From contig NZ_CP101463.1 of NCBI RefSeq assembly GCF_024362205.1, positions 59,318-111,141 on the forward strand: a stretch of 51,824 bases of DNA, in the 5' to 3' direction. This stretch comes from Exiguobacterium aurantiacum (GTDB taxonomy: Bacteria > Bacillota > Bacilli > Exiguobacteriales > Exiguobacteriaceae). The position numbers and the translations under genes were made by a program. Below are positions 16,775 to 26,604 of the stretch, piece by piece. Numbering within the stretch: position 1 is the first letter of the stretch; each line of letters opens with the position of its first letter. Under the pieces are notes generated by a model. It saw only the letters and a list, made by a program, of their open reading frames with translations, was not told the DNA's origin and did not search any database.

Positions 16775-17116
16775 ATGACGATGTATCGTGACCGGGGTGA
16801 GTTGAAATGGATACCATTCCTCATGCCCGAGCATAAGGCACTGCTGACGAAATACTATAAGGAAATCCAAAAGATCGAGATGCCTGATGTCGACGAACAG
16901 GTCCTCTCGGTCTATGAGAATGTGTTGAATGACGCGATTTTCAGTGGGGATCTGGTAGAGGTGAAATATGTGGAGGAGCGCAAGTTGAAACGATTCAAGG
17001 GTTTCGTGCACCGGACGAACTACATGGAGCGGACCGTCGAACTCGCCAATCAGCGGGACGGTATCATCCATGTACCATTCGAGGCAATTATCCATGTGGA
17101 ACGGTCAATGGACTAA
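16775..17116 (+). CDS. YolD-like protein
   Basis: 113 residues from ATG 16775, with AAAGGAGG 7 bases upstream (the TTG at 16772 is too close). The N-terminus [20 protein letters not shown] matches the YolD family (DRG-x-x-KW-x-PF-x-MPEH). The rest is a small beta-rich domain ([20 protein letters not shown], then [15 protein letters not shown]). YolD-family proteins usually sit upstream of a Y-family (UvrX/UmuC-like) translesion polymerase in SOS-controlled units. Here the LexA-type box is present but the polymerase gene is missing: the next gene is in the opposite direction. Exact function unknown. Confidence 0.85.
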   Translation: MTMYRDRGELKWIPFLMPEHKALLTKYYKEIQKIEMPDVDEQVLSVYENVLNDAIFSGDLVEVKYVEERKLKRFKGFVHRTNYMERTVELANQRDGIIHVPFEAIIHVERSMD

Positions 17117-17142
17117 AAGACTTGTTTTTAGAAGAAATAAAT

Positions 17143-17175
17143 CAAAAAAAGAGGAAGAGTTTTTACTCTCTTCCT
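17143..17175 (-). terminator. Terminator of the gene at 17163-17732
   Basis: Arms AGGAAGAG (17152-17159) and CTCTTCCT (17168-17175). On the minus strand the stem is followed by CTTTTTTT. It overlaps the end of the coding region. Confidence 0.75.
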
Positions 17176-17732
17176 TCCATAGTAGATTCATTATTAGTGA
17201 TAAATTGATTTAGTTTTGTTAGAGCAACTTTAGGTGACAATTGCTTTACTATTACTGCATCCTTAACTATGAAATATTTAAATTCGTCTGATTTTCTGTA
17301 GCGATTAGTACTTTTTTTTTGAGTTTCAAGATTTTCTATAAATTGGACTAAATTTTTTAACACCGGATGTATTCTTTCAAACATACCATTAGAATCATTA
17401 AAATAACAATAGTCTACGAAGCTACTTTTAACTTCAATGATCCCCTCTTCAGGCCAATCTAGTAAAGCTTTAACAACATGAATATAAAAATGTTTTTTAC
17501 CTTGATCGTTTACGAGATATGTTTCAGCTAACTTCATTAATTCAGGAAATTCTAGACTTACTCTGTTAACTATTAAATCATACATATTATTTTGCTCTTT
17601 AATCATCTCTCTAACTTCAGCGTGAGGAAAAGTATGATCAAGCTTAATATTTCTCTTTCTAATTTGTATTTCTCGGTATTGAACATAAAAATTCTCAAGT
17701 TCAAAACTTTCAATTCTATAAAGGCTGGCCAA
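17163..17732 (-). CDS. Unknown protein next to the Type I restriction operon
   Basis: 189 residues from a TTG start (17730-17732) with GAAAGGA correctly spaced. AT-rich like the hsd genes. The sequence (MASLYRIESFELENFYVQYR, then basic IQIRKRNIKLDHTF, and MKLAETYLVNDQGKKHFYIH) is mostly helical, without signal or membrane segments. No family recognised. It is in the same direction as the hsd operon and 127 bases downstream of hsdR, so it may be the last gene of that unit or an independent accessory gene. Confidence 0.6.
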   Translation of the reverse strand: MASLYRIESFELENFYVQYREIQIRKRNIKLDHTFPHAEVREMIKEQNNMYDLIVNRVSLEFPELMKLAETYLVNDQGKKHFYIHVVKALLDWPEEGIIEVKSSFVDYCYFNDSNGMFERIHPVLKNLVQFIENLETQKKSTNRYRKSDEFKYFIVKDAVIVKQLSPKVALTKLNQFITNNESTMEGRE

Positions 17733-17859
17733 TTTTTTAGTTCCTTTCTTAAATTTTATTGTTATTTACACCGCCTATTTTTATATCTCAGTTTTGTATA
17801 TCCCAAAATGTAAAAAACAGAAAATCCTTAACGCACGATTGAATACTAATTCTCACTCT

Positions 17860-20745
17860 TCAATAATACTGTCTAATATATTCATAGGCTTTTTCATAAA
17901 GTTCAATGTCTTTATGCAATTGATACTTCGACAACGCCTTTCGCAATGCTTTTTTGACCGCTCGTTCACCTGCAATTGTAGTTTGCCATCCGTCAAAACG
18001 AACTATCGTAACCACCTTATCAATGTCTTCCACGACGCGTTCGACTATAATCTGTGTGTTTTTACTTTTTACGTCTTCAAACAAATCTGTGAGGGCACTT
18101 TTACCGGTTCGCACTCTTTCGGTGGTAATAAGTTTCTTTTCTTCCTCAAGAACTTGTTTAGCAATTTCAAGTAATTCCTTTAAAAACCGAATACTATCAG
18201 TTATGCGAGACTCATATCTTTGTCGGATTTCCTCTAGTTTTTCTCCAAGCTCCTTAAATCTTTTTGAATGGTTCATATTATCTCGTATTCTTTTTGCCAC
18301 TTTGTATTCTATCTCTTTAATATCTTTAGTTTTTGTTTCAACATTTTCCAAAATTTCTGCATCTAAAACTAATTCTTCTAGGTCTTTCTCTATTTCTTTT
18401 ACATGAACGTTGCGATTAATGATATCTAAAGTTTTAGGTCCAAGCGTATGCCAAATCAGTGCACCTTGACCATTTGATGGTTGAATTGATTCGTATACGT
18501 AAGAAAGCCAACGAAAATCTTGTATAAAATCATTTAAAGCTTCATCTGGAGATACAGACTCCCAAAGTTTAGCCAAATATGAAAATTCAGCACCAAAAGC
18601 ATCTCGCAATTCATTACTAGGTAAACACTCCTGAGCTTCAATTATTCCTTCAAAACCTTCTTTTGTTCGATCGGCTTTAGAAAAGAAATTTAAGCATCTT
18701 AACAAGGAACGTGGAATTTCAGCTTTATATTGTTCGATATTAGAGACTACCTTTTTCATAGATGAAAGATCAAAGTTTAAAGATTTTCCAACATCGTCAA
18801 ATACACCAATGTAATCGACAATTAATCCGAATTCTTTCTTCGGGTATAAACGATTTGTTCGGCAAATTGCTTGTAACAACGTATGTTCTTTCATCGCTTT
18901 ATCCAAGTACATAGTTTGGAGAATAGGCGCGTCAAAACCGGTAAGTAATTTGGCCGTTACAATTAATATCTTTAACGGGTCATTAGGTTTCTTAAAGTGT
19001 TCATCAAGTAATTTCTTTTCTTCTTCAGTACTTCTATTGTATTTTTGATATTCATCTGGTTCTCCAGGCTTGACAGTCATAACAATTGTTGATTTCTCTG
19101 CATCAAGAAATTGGTCTAATTGTTCCTTATATCTTAGACAACTCTCACGATCATTGCATACAATCATGGCCTTGAATCCTTGGGGTTCAACCACAGTTTC
19201 AAAATGCTCTGCAATGTCTTTGCAGATTGCTTTGATTCTTTCTGGTGTTTGTATAAGGGAAGAGAATTTACCACTTCTTTTTATTAATTCTTTTCGTTCA
19301 AGTTCATCCAGTGTATCGGTTAATTGATCGAATTCTTCCTTCATGGCTTCTTTATCAATGTGTAGCTGAACTAAGCGAGATTCGAATTTTAAACTATTGG
19401 TTGCCCCATCCTTAATGGAGTCTTCAAAACCGTACTTGCTCATATAGCCTTCTTCGTCCTCAACGGCTCCAAATGCAGCAAATGTATTTCGATCTCGCTT
19501 GTTGATAGGAGTACCTGTTAGACCAAAAAAGTTAGCGTTTGGTAAGGCTTTTCGCATCCGAAGACCTAAATCGCCTTCTTGCGTTCGATGGGCTTCATCC
19601 ACTAAGACAATAATGTTTTCTCGTTCATTTAAGACAGTTGTAACATCTTTAAATCGGAAGATAGTTGTCACAATGATTTTTCGAGTATCTTGAACCAATA
19701 ACTTTTCGAGTGCTTTTATGGTAGAACCTTTTACCATGTTTGGGACATCAGCTGCTGTAAAAGTTCCGGTAATTTGACTGTCTAAATCTTTTCGGTCTAC
19801 AACTATTAAAACCGTTGGACTTTTTAGCTTTGGATCATTGCGCAGTTTTAATGCAGCAAATAGCATCAACAAAGATTTCCCAGACCCTTGAAAATGCCAG
19901 ACAAGCCCTTGTTTTAAGACGCCATCCCGGACACGCTGAACAATCATATTAACAGCATCGTATTGTTGGACTCTGCATATAACTTTTATTCTTTTCTGAT
20001 TCGTGTTACTTGTACTAAAAATAATGAAATGTTGCAAGATATCCAAAAAGTTTTCCGGATTAAACAATTCATTAATAGCAAACTCCAAACTATTTAAATT
20101 TACCATTTTTAGTTCGAAGTCTCTCCAGCTTGCCCAGTGTTCCAAAGGCGTTGAAATGGTTGCGTATTTAAACTCTTTGCCATCAGTCGAAAAATTGAAA
20201 ATATTTGAAACGAAAAGTTCTGGCGTTTTTTCTTCATACTTTAATATTTGCAACGCCCCATCTACCCAAGTGACGGCCGGTCTAAATGGCGTTTTGCATT
20301 CCCCGATAGAAACGGGAAGTCCATTAATAAATAAAATGAGATCTTCTCTAGTGCCATTATTAGATAGTTCAGTGGTGACAATAAAAGAATTTTTTTCTGG
20401 TTCAGTGAAGTTAAGTAGGCGAATCGTTACATGTTGGCCGTTTTCTCCAAACGGCATAGTAAGATTTCCACGTAGCCATTCCATGAACCGTTCATTACTC
20501 TTAACGAGACCGGTGTGTTTTGCACTGACATAAAGAGATCTTAGCTTATATAGAACTTGTTCTGCATAATCTTCATTAGCCTGAATTTCTGGATTAAGTC
20601 TTTTTAAATAATCAATCAAGATACTTTCTAGAAAAACATCTTGGTTTTCTCTCTTTAATTGAGAGGGTGGCATGAAAGTCCACCCTTGTTCTATGAGTAA
20701 ATTCTTTATATAGTTCTGGACACTATTAGCCTCAGTGAATATCAT
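17860..20745 (-). CDS. hsdR: Type I restriction enzyme, HsdR subunit
   Basis: 961 residues. Motor and nuclease subunit: translocates DNA from unmethylated sites and cleaves at distance. N-terminal PD-(D/E)xK nuclease: D135 region (REDLILFINGL) and E149-C-K151 (SIGECKTPFRP). SF2 motor: Walker A QGSGKS (286-291), DEAH at 382-385 (VDEAHRT), GLTGTPI motif III, and C-terminal motif VI AICRTNRLYP. A long helical C-terminus contacts the methylase core. The ATG follows the hsdS TAA without a gap, with AGGGAG upstream. Full length for the family and intact. Confidence 0.95.
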   Translation of the reverse strand: MIFTEANSVQNYIKNLLIEQGWTFMPPSQLKRENQDVFLESILIDYLKRLNPEIQANEDYAEQVLYKLRSLYVSAKHTGLVKSNERFMEWLRGNLTMPFGENGQHVTIRLLNFTEPEKNSFIVTTELSNNGTREDLILFINGLPVSIGECKTPFRPAVTWVDGALQILKYEEKTPELFVSNIFNFSTDGKEFKYATISTPLEHWASWRDFELKMVNLNSLEFAINELFNPENFLDILQHFIIFSTSNTNQKRIKVICRVQQYDAVNMIVQRVRDGVLKQGLVWHFQGSGKSLLMLFAALKLRNDPKLKSPTVLIVVDRKDLDSQITGTFTAADVPNMVKGSTIKALEKLLVQDTRKIIVTTIFRFKDVTTVLNERENIIVLVDEAHRTQEGDLGLRMRKALPNANFFGLTGTPINKRDRNTFAAFGAVEDEEGYMSKYGFEDSIKDGATNSLKFESRLVQLHIDKEAMKEEFDQLTDTLDELERKELIKRSGKFSSLIQTPERIKAICKDIAEHFETVVEPQGFKAMIVCNDRESCLRYKEQLDQFLDAEKSTIVMTVKPGEPDEYQKYNRSTEEEKKLLDEHFKKPNDPLKILIVTAKLLTGFDAPILQTMYLDKAMKEHTLLQAICRTNRLYPKKEFGLIVDYIGVFDDVGKSLNFDLSSMKKVVSNIEQYKAEIPRSLLRCLNFFSKADRTKEGFEGIIEAQECLPSNELRDAFGAEFSYLAKLWESVSPDEALNDFIQDFRWLSYVYESIQPSNGQGALIWHTLGPKTLDIINRNVHVKEIEKDLEELVLDAEILENVETKTKDIKEIEYKVAKRIRDNMNHSKRFKELGEKLEEIRQRYESRITDSIRFLKELLEIAKQVLEEEKKLITTERVRTGKSALTDLFEDVKSKNTQIIVERVVEDIDKVVTIVRFDGWQTTIAGERAVKKALRKALSKYQLHKDIELYEKAYEYIRQYY

Positions 20746-21927
20746 TTATAATTTAACTCCCTCCCGAGATGTTAAGAGTTGTTCTTGTAGAGCTTTTTTA
20801 ATTGAAATACTCAATTCTATTTCCTTCTCATAAGCAAAAACTTGTTTATCTAAATTTGATAATATATTTGCTATTTCTTGTTGTTCTTCTTTTGGAGGAA
20901 TTGCTAATTTAATATTTTTTAAATCTGCCCAAGAAGTACGAGGCATTTTTGTGCCGAATGAATTTTGAATAGCAAAGCCAATAACTTTTTCTTGTTGTAA
21001 AGTATAAAATAGAAACTTTTTATCGGTTCCACTTTTAGCTATTAAAGGTAAAATTTCAGTGGCGCAAACTCCATCAAACTCAGCATACCAATACTTTCTT
21101 AAATATGGTCGAAGCTTACCGAAAAGAACATCGCCTTCTTTAAATTTTGCTTTTAGACTTGTTGATTCCTTAGAATCCTCATAGCCTAAAATCTTTCCGG
21201 AAATCGGCTCTATATGTTCTAAAGCAATATACTTCTCTGTATCAGCAGAAAGAGGATTAAACTTTTCTGTTCTTAAGGTTGCGATATCTCCTAGTTTTTT
21301 TAAAGACCAATTAACAGGAATATCCTCATTTTTCTTTGGTGTAGTTTTAATATTATTTATACCATAAGTTAAAAGGTGATTTAATAAAGATTCTTTGTAT
21401 TTTTGTGTAGTAAACTTCAGGTTTCCTTTTAGTTTAATTGCCTCTTCTATCTTAGTGAATTTTTCTAAAATCTCTTTTTGACTTTCTCTATTTAAAGGGA
21501 TTTTTAATTTATATGAACTTAGAAGTCTCCAGCTAGTTCGAGGTGACAATGAACCTGAAGATGTACCAACAGCATAATCAAATAAACGCTCATTTTGTAT
21601 TATATATGGTAGTAACTCTCGAAGAATAATGTCTTCTTTTGCCTCTAAAACAAGAATGTCTCCTGAACAGACTCCTTTAAAATCGGCTACAGCTGCTTTT
21701 TTTTGATAAGAACGGCGCTTCCCGAAAAGAACTTGGCCTGGATAGAATAATTTCGTGAAAGTAGTACCGTCTTTAACAAGACCCCAAGATGAAATAACAA
21801 GGCTCTCCGGTTCGAGATGCTCTAAACCCACGTATCTTTCTATGTTTTCTTCTTCAAAATTTTTACAAGCCACAGATTTATTCTCACAAATATCCTTTAA
21901 ACTTACTTCAATCCATTCAGTCGACAT
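20746..21927 (-). CDS. hsdS: Type I specificity subunit HsdS
   Basis: About 393 residues from the ATG at 21925-21927 (AAGGAG upstream); longer in-frame starts exist but are less well placed. Two target recognition domains in tandem: residues ~1-185 (WIEVSLKDICENKSV...ERYVGLEHLEP) and ~205-380 (NWSLKKLGDIATLRT...EKYIALEHIEP), each followed by conserved coiled-coil spacer. Each TRD reads one half of a bipartite site. The two TRDs share the same opening pattern, so the half-sites may be related. Both ends read PRTSW, a typical TRD end. Overlaps the end of the second hsdM by 11 bases. Confidence 0.93.
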   Translation of the reverse strand: MSTEWIEVSLKDICENKSVACKNFEEENIERYVGLEHLEPESLVISSWGLVKDGTTFTKLFYPGQVLFGKRRSYQKKAAVADFKGVCSGDILVLEAKEDIILRELLPYIIQNERLFDYAVGTSSGSLSPRTSWRLLSSYKLKIPLNRESQKEILEKFTKIEEAIKLKGNLKFTTQKYKESLLNHLLTYGINNIKTTPKKNEDIPVNWSLKKLGDIATLRTEKFNPLSADTEKYIALEHIEPISGKILGYEDSKESTSLKAKFKEGDVLFGKLRPYLRKYWYAEFDGVCATEILPLIAKSGTDKKFLFYTLQQEKVIGFAIQNSFGTKMPRTSWADLKNIKLAIPPKEEQQEIANILSNLDKQVFAYEKEIELSISIKKALQEQLLTSREGVKL

Positions 21928-23395
21928 GAATACCATACTCCTTAAGCTGTTTTCTAAAGTCTCCAAATTGTTCTCTTGATTTTTTTAAATTTCTTTTTAA
22001 AGAGGTGGTTAATTCTGATAAATTCTCGCCAGTAGAAAGGGATATATTGTTTTGAGGACGAACATAGAAGGGTAAGCTTAATGTCCATCCTTTTTGTTTA
22101 ATTTCTTCTACTGATACCCATTTAGAGAAATATTCTATGTCATTATCACTTGTATAAGCATTTTCAATTTTTTCAATGTGGTTCATTTCTAAATAACTCA
22201 TTGTTTTTTCTTTCTTCACTTCATTAACAGCATTTATAAATAAAATTTTATTTTGTCTTTCAGCTTTTTTATTCTTGTTTAAAAATAACACACAAGCTTC
22301 CATAGGAGAGTTATAGAATAAATTAGCTCCTAATCCTAAAACACACTCTACAATGTCGCTTTCTATCATTTGACGCCTTAATTCTGACTCGCTATCGCGA
22401 AAAAGAACGCCATGCGGAAGGAGGATAGCAGCTTTTCCAGTGACATTCATACTTGCAACTATGTGTTGAATAAACGCATAGTCTGCACACCCCTGAGGGG
22501 GAGTACCCCAAATAGCTCTACCGTAAGGATCGTTAGACCATAAATCTCTATTCCAACGTTTAATGGAGTATGGAGGATTTGCGAGAACAATATCATATTG
22601 CTCCAATTTATCATTCTCAATAAAAGCCGGCTGCTCTAAAGTATTCCCTCTTGCTATCTTAAAATCAACAATTCCATGCATAAACATATTCATTCGCGCG
22701 ATCGAAGAAGTTATTAGGTTAATTTCTTGACCATAAAGTTTCAAATTACGATACTCTTTACCTAAATCTTTTAGATGCGTCGCTGTTGTTAAAAGCATTC
22801 CACCTGTTCCACAAGTAGGATCATAAACTGAGTCTCCAGGTTTCGCATCTAAAATCCTAGCCATTAAGTTTACAAGAGTACGATTTGAATAAAATTCTTG
22901 TGCTGTATGTCCGCTATCATCTGCAAATTTTTTTATTAAATATTCATAGGCTGTTCCAAGTTCATCATCAGGGACATTGGATGTTGATAAGGTTTTCTTG
23001 GAAAAGTGTTCTAGTAAATCTATAAGCATCTTATCAGGCAATCTATCTTTATTTGTCCATTGAGCATCACCGAATATACCGTATAGAGAATCTTTGTTTG
23101 CATTCTCTATTGAATGCATAGCCTTTAGAATCTTTTCTCCAACATTGGTTGTAGTTTCTCTAATGTTTTCCCAATGAGAACCATGTGGAATTACAAATCT
23201 ATGTTCATCCTTATAATCTTCGCCGTATTCTTTGATACTTTCAGCAAATTCTTCATCCCACACATCAGAAAGACGTTTTAAAAATAAGAGTGGAAAAATA
23301 TATTGTTTATAATCGCCAGCATCTATATGTCCTCTTAAAAAGTTTGCCGAATCCCAAAGATACTTTTCTAATTCATTTAAACTAATACGTGCCAA
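21917..23395 (-). CDS. hsdM2: Type I methyltransferase HsdM, NPPY type (predicted m4C)
   Basis: 492 residues. N-terminal helical HsdM domain (~1-150), AdoMet motif I DPTCGTGGM (192-200) and catalytic motif IV NPPY (273-276). The segment before motif I is EFYSNRTLVNLM, diverged from the usual EFYTPRxVVxLM. In Type I systems with two M subunits, the NPPY subunit is known to make N4-methylcytosine on one strand while its NPPF partner makes N6-methyladenine on the other. TTG start (23393-23395) with GGAGG upstream, directly after the first hsdM stop. The two M subunits are clearly paralogous over their whole length. Confidence 0.92.
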   Translation of the reverse strand: MARISLNELEKYLWDSANFLRGHIDAGDYKQYIFPLLFLKRLSDVWDEEFAESIKEYGEDYKDEHRFVIPHGSHWENIRETTTNVGEKILKAMHSIENANKDSLYGIFGDAQWTNKDRLPDKMLIDLLEHFSKKTLSTSNVPDDELGTAYEYLIKKFADDSGHTAQEFYSNRTLVNLMARILDAKPGDSVYDPTCGTGGMLLTTATHLKDLGKEYRNLKLYGQEINLITSSIARMNMFMHGIVDFKIARGNTLEQPAFIENDKLEQYDIVLANPPYSIKRWNRDLWSNDPYGRAIWGTPPQGCADYAFIQHIVASMNVTGKAAILLPHGVLFRDSESELRRQMIESDIVECVLGLGANLFYNSPMEACVLFLNKNKKAERQNKILFINAVNEVKKEKTMSYLEMNHIEKIENAYTSDNDIEYFSKWVSVEEIKQKGWTLSLPFYVRPQNNISLSTGENLSELTTSLKRNLKKSREQFGDFRKQLKEYGIHVD

Positions 23396-24850
23396 TTAAA
23401 TTTCCTCCATTTGTAATAACATTTCCAGTACTTCATCATCTGCTTGTTCACTTAATGTGTAAGCTTTTAGCATCTCTTCATAAGTTTCATTAAGTGTAAC
23501 GGTATCTTCTACCTTCAATTTCTTAATGTAACGAGTCAACGTAAGATTATAATCTTCTTTTGCGATTTCCCCACTAGTTGCAATAGCTGTTAATCCTTCT
23601 TTATTCTCATAGGAAGTGTAAAGTTCATAAATTTTATTAATATGTTCATCAAACATGAAATTTTGAGCTTTTCCTGATTTATATAAATCGGACCCATCAA
23701 TAAATTGGACTTTGTTCTTTTTTATTTTAGGCTTATTTTTATTTAATACAATGATAGAGGTGCTGATTAAAGTTCCGTAAAACAAGTTAGGTCCTAGACC
23801 AATGATTGTTTCAAAATAATCATTATCTATTAATTCTTTTCGTATTTTTTGTTCTGCTGCTGAACGAAAAAGAACCCCATGTGGAAGTACAACTGCCATT
23901 TTCCCGTTTTCCTTCAAACTTTTTAACATGTGTAGTATCCATGCAAAATCTCCATTTGTTTTAGGTGGAAGAACACCAAGGTAATTTCTTTCGTCATTCT
24001 CCCATTCTTCTCTTCCCCAGTTTTTTAAAGAAAAAGGAGGATTAGCAATAACTAAATCGAATTTCTTTAACTTGTCTTCTTCAAAGAATGTAGGATTCTT
24101 TAAAGTATCTGTTCTTACAATTTCAAAATCCGTAATATCATGTAAGAACATATTGATTTTCGCTATAGCAGAAGTGGTTAAGTTTTTTTCGTTTCCATAT
24201 AGCTTAAGATTTCGGTACTCCCTTCCTTGTTTTTTTAAGTAATCGATAGCTTCTAATAACATTCCCCCTGTACCACAGGCTGGATCATAAATACTCATTT
24301 TCTCTTGTGGATCAAGAATCATTGTCATTAAACGTACAACGGAACGAGGAGTATAAAATTCTCCAGCTTTTTTATTAGACAAATCGGCAAACCTTTCAAT
24401 TAAAAATTCATAAGCGTCACCCATAGTATTTGGATTAACATTTTCGTTATTTAGATTTTTTTCAGAAAAATGCTCAATCAAATCTATTAGTAAAGCATCA
24501 GATAATTTATCTTTATTAGTCCATTGAGTATCGCCAAAAATACCATATAAGGAATCAGGGTTAGCTGCTTCAATTTTCCGCATAGATGATTGAATTTTTT
24601 GGCCAAGATCTGTTGTTACTTTACGAATATCTTGCCAATGACATTCTGTTGGAATAACAAAACGATGTTCATCTAAAAAATCTTCTCCGTACAGTTTTAT
24701 TGCTTCGGCTTTCTCTTCATCGTAAACATCTGAGATTCTCTTTAAAAAAAGTAAAGGAAAAATATATGCTTTATAATCAGATTGATCGACAGGTCCTCTT
24801 AAGATATTTGCTGCTTCAAATAGCCAGTTCTTTAATGCGTTTAATTCCAT
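23396..24850 (-). CDS. hsdM1: Type I methyltransferase HsdM, NPPF type (predicted m6A)
   Basis: 484 residues. Motif EFYTPRSVVRLM (164-175), AdoMet motif I DPACGTGGM (189-197) and motif IV NPPF (270-273), all canonical for N6-adenine HsdM. The N-terminal helical region (IFPLLFLKRISDVYDEE) and C-terminal coiled coil are present. First gene of a four-gene operon M1-M2-S-R. ATG at 24848-24850 with GAGGTGA. Together with the NPPY subunit it should form an M1M2S methylase, one M per half-site of HsdS. Confidence 0.93.
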   Translation of the reverse strand: MELNALKNWLFEAANILRGPVDQSDYKAYIFPLLFLKRISDVYDEEKAEAIKLYGEDFLDEHRFVIPTECHWQDIRKVTTDLGQKIQSSMRKIEAANPDSLYGIFGDTQWTNKDKLSDALLIDLIEHFSEKNLNNENVNPNTMGDAYEFLIERFADLSNKKAGEFYTPRSVVRLMTMILDPQEKMSIYDPACGTGGMLLEAIDYLKKQGREYRNLKLYGNEKNLTTSAIAKINMFLHDITDFEIVRTDTLKNPTFFEEDKLKKFDLVIANPPFSLKNWGREEWENDERNYLGVLPPKTNGDFAWILHMLKSLKENGKMAVVLPHGVLFRSAAEQKIRKELIDNDYFETIIGLGPNLFYGTLISTSIIVLNKNKPKIKKNKVQFIDGSDLYKSGKAQNFMFDEHINKIYELYTSYENKEGLTAIATSGEIAKEDYNLTLTRYIKKLKVEDTVTLNETYEEMLKAYTLSEQADDEVLEMLLQMEEI

Positions 24851-25215
24851 TTGTAGTTCACCTCATAATATTAAATATATTTAAATCAAAAAAGTACAAG
24901 ATTAAATTATAACAAAACTTAACCTAATTAATAAATAATCTTTAATAACTTTTCTTTTTTTATGTGCTTCCGCCTGATCTTCTACGAGACCCCTCGCAAT
25001 TGAGTAATTGTCCCCCTTTAACTTCAGACGGTTCTCTTTTTACCGTTCCTCTATGATAAAATCGCTATGTACTTATTGTGTTTCCTATGTCTTAATGCTT
25101 GCACTTTAGTTTTATTCTACTACACTCCGTTGTTATAAGGTCTTCTGTATTTATGTTGAATATTTGTACTTTTTACAATAAATCTCTTTTAAAAAATTAT
25201 TCAGGAGAATACCTA
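24851..25215. promoter_or_regulatory. Divergent intergenic region between hsdM and HNH gene
   Basis: AT-rich. A consensus -10 TATAAT for the hsd operon lies on the minus strand (complement of 24906-24911), with only a weak -35 upstream. No gene seen; no clear promoter found for the HNH gene. Confidence 0.5.
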
Positions 25216-26250
25216 ATGAATACTTTTACAGAATTCCACCCTTCTTTGGACTCTTATTTTCGCTCAATCATTCTTTTCGGCCGAAATGTTGCCTCTTATA
25301 AATTCGCCATGGCAAAATCTCTGTTAGAGTTAAATCAACATCACACGAATACATTTATTTCTCTTGAAGATGTATCTATTCCATTCGCTCATCATGTATG
25401 TGAACACTTAAAAATAAGTGATAAACAAGCTACCTCTTCATCAAGTAAATTTTTAGACATTTGTCGAGGATATAACGCCGGAAGTGTATCACATGAACAA
25501 TTAATTGATGCCACTAAAAAACTTGGATTCGTAAATGTATTGGACGCATTTCATAATGTTAGCAATGGAACACTCCCTGTTTCCTTTTTCGAGGTACAAA
25601 AACACGGAAAAACTAAAGGAATCGTTTTAACCGATGACCTGTATAATGTTTTACAATCTGTTCAATCTGAGAATTTTGCACTAGAAGTAGAGGCAAGATG
25701 GCGATTAGTTGAAACAGCTTGGAGCCTAAATATCGCTCCTTCTCTATTAAATGTGAAACACGATTCCATTAAAGAACAGTTCTTTATCCAAGAAACGGAC
25801 CGACATAAACGAATCAATATTACTTCTTCTAGGGATGCTTTGAACGGCTATCAAAAAGGAAAATGTTTTTACTGTTTCCGTGACATTAGTATTCAATCAG
25901 GGAACCTGAATTTAGCTGATGTTGATCACTTCATTCCTCATACTTTAGGCACCGAATTTGAAGAGAATTTGAATGGTGTTTGGAACTTAGTGTTAGCATG
26001 CCAAAGCTGTAACCGAGGAGAGAATGGCAAATTTGCACGCATCCCTTCACTTGAATATTTGGAACGGCTTCATCGAAGAAATGAATTCTTCATCGAAAGT
26101 CATCATCCATTACGCGAAACGTTACTTAACCAAACTGGTGCTTCCACTGACGCACGCATTAAGTATCTACAGGTGATGTATAACTTAAGTGTGTCTTTCT
26201 CGGGCGGAATACGTTGGAAACCTACTTTCGAATTACCAGCTTCTTTTTAG
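25216..26250 (+). CDS. HNH endonuclease domain protein
   Basis: 344 residues from ATG 25216, preceded by AGGAG; the longer frame from 25099 has no ribosome binding site. Residues ~1-200 form an unknown alpha-helical domain (ILFGRNVASYKFAMAKSLLE near the start). The C-terminal HNH domain has CFYC (217-220), DVDHFIP (235-241), NGVWNLVLACQSCNRG with two more cysteines (262, 265), so a structural zinc plus a His-metal finger nuclease. Such proteins occur in restriction and defence loci; here it lies divergently beside a Type I system. The helical N-terminus might sense or bind a partner. No second gene follows in the same direction, so it appears to act alone. Confidence 0.8.
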   Translation: MNTFTEFHPSLDSYFRSIILFGRNVASYKFAMAKSLLELNQHHTNTFISLEDVSIPFAHHVCEHLKISDKQATSSSSKFLDICRGYNAGSVSHEQLIDATKKLGFVNVLDAFHNVSNGTLPVSFFEVQKHGKTKGIVLTDDLYNVLQSVQSENFALEVEARWRLVETAWSLNIAPSLLNVKHDSIKEQFFIQETDRHKRINITSSRDALNGYQKGKCFYCFRDISIQSGNLNLADVDHFIPHTLGTEFEENLNGVWNLVLACQSCNRGENGKFARIPSLEYLERLHRRNEFFIESHHPLRETLLNQTGASTDARIKYLQVMYNLSVSFSGGIRWKPTFELPASF

Positions 26251-26382
26251 ACGAATTTATCGTGATTTTCGATCTAGCTCCAGTACTTGCATTCTATATA
26301 TATAAATAAGACGTAACTCTGATCCAATAATAATCATCAAGAGTCGGTCTTAAGCGCGATACTGAAGATCTCTCAGTACAAT

Positions 26383-26604
26383 TTATCGTTGTTTGTTCAT
26401 GTACAACGTCACCACCCTTCTCCGAGATACGACATAAGTAATATCTCGGAGAATATAGTAATCTTTATCGGACTTGGAATATGAGATATCAGCGCCTGAC
26501 AATTCCCGACTGATGAACTGCTCCATAGAATCTGATGAAAAATCAGAACCGATTCGCTCACGAAATCGTTTTACTGCATGTTTAGACAAAGTTAGTGACA
26601 TCAT
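26383..26604 (-). CDS. Small basic protein, DUF4258/RelE-like pattern (copy 1)
   Basis: About 73 residues starting at MMSLTLSKHAVKRFRERIGS (ATG at 26602-26604, GGAGG ~11 bases upstream); the longer frame to 26679 would overlap the upstream gene by 98 bases. The pattern SKHAVKRFRERIG, followed by beta strands DYYILRDITYVVSRRRVVTLYMN, resembles small DUF4258-type proteins related to RelE-fold toxins (HA..R..ER near the start, VVTLY at the end). The match is weak. It overlaps the upstream gene by 23 bases, so the two are coupled, which would fit a toxin-antitoxin-like or regulator pair. Identical to the copy at 27589-27810. Confidence 0.55.
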   Translation of the reverse strand: MMSLTLSKHAVKRFRERIGSDFSSDSMEQFISRELSGADISYSKSDKDYYILRDITYVVSRRRVVTLYMNKQR

